Assembly (NCBI GenBank): GCA_030066475.1
Contig: JASJBO010000085.1
Location: 1 to 31,339 of the forward strand
Reading direction: 5' to 3'
From: Myxococcota bacterium
Lineage (GTDB): Bacteria; Myxococcota_A; UBA9160; PR03
DNA: 31,339 nt
Shown here: positions 31,290 through 31,339 of the stretch, in pieces
How positions within the stretch are numbered: position 1 is the stretch's first letter
Layout: every line of letters starts with the position of its first letter
The notes under the pieces: model-generated
Told to the model about the DNA's origin: nothing
The model's input: the letters and a program-made list of their open reading frames with translations, nothing else
The model's database searches: none
Made by a program: the position numbers and the translations under genes

Positions 31290-31339
31290 CGGGAGCACCT
31301 CCCGGCTCCATCCTACCACGGGGGGGAGATCGGGGTCCC

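Noticed and set aside
23452..31311. An uninterrupted 2619-codon frame on the minus strand running through the cyclase, the transporter and the deacetylase genes
   Set aside because: Only its cyclase part (23452-25824) has family motifs. The rest is Arg/Ala-rich shadow translation over two well-supported genes in other frames, kept open by high GC.
1..31339. CRISPR arrays, insertion sequences, tRNA, rRNA, riboswitches, exosortase genes
   Set aside because: No regularly spaced repeats, transposase motifs, tRNA-like cloverleaf ends or known riboswitch cores were noticed on either strand; a search tool would be needed to exclude small RNAs.

Overview
The window is about 31 kb of very GC-rich (roughly 70%) bacterial DNA, densely coded, with GTG and TTG starts and frequent 1-4 nt gene overlaps. 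Two proteins end in PEP-CTERM sorting signals, so the host should be a Gram-negative with an exosortase system. Together with a DksA-like protein, an AcoC-type E2, an NTT-like transporter carrying a cyclic-nucleotide domain, and secreted FG-GAP/dockerin proteins, this suggests a deltaproteobacterial-type lineage (Myxococcota, Binatota or similar). That placement is inference; there is no rRNA or tRNA in the window. No gene-free gap exceeds 300 bases. The largest are 8580-8836, 14058-14293 and 10562-10734.

Left part (1-7.2 kb): the 3' part of a secreted subtilase with a PEP-CTERM tail, then an intact hicAB toxin-antitoxin pair behind an AT-rich block of GATATC-type repeats. Next come a TPP-dependent acetolactate-synthase-like enzyme and a divergent PlsC-like acyltransferase. 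From 5.2 to 7.2 kb lies a cluster of toxin-antitoxin genes: an XRE regulator plus nucleotidyltransferase pair behind a perfect palindrome, a frameshifted vapC, an AbrB-type antitoxin followed only by the last 23 codons of a PIN toxin, and a DUF433 antitoxin overlapping only the first 18 codons of a DUF5615 toxin. The antitoxins look intact and the toxins are broken.

Middle part (7.2-17.1 kb): a primary-type sigma-70 factor; a DksA/TraR zinc-finger protein coupled to the AmmeMemoRadiSam radical SAM enzyme; a DNA-polymerase-X-like helix-hairpin-helix protein; a two-gene operon for a PEP-CTERM-anchored cohesin protein and a secreted beta-propeller with a C-terminal dockerin; a molybdopterin oxidoreductase; and a divergent methyltransferase.

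Right part (17.1-31.3 kb): an operon on the minus strand for an acetoin-dehydrogenase-type complex (E1 alpha, E1 beta, and an E2 whose catalytic domain is an alpha/beta hydrolase) with a membrane alpha/beta hydrolase at its end. A divergent CsbD stress gene follows. Beyond a UUCG-loop hairpin lies a signalling block, also on the minus strand: a large secreted PIG-L deacetylase/ricin/FG-GAP protein, a 12-TM-like NTT transporter fused to HEAT repeats and a cyclic-nucleotide-binding domain, a membrane class III nucleotide cyclase whose GTG start overlaps the transporter stop, and a two-TM protein of unknown function. The cyclase and the receptor-transporter are probably one signalling unit.
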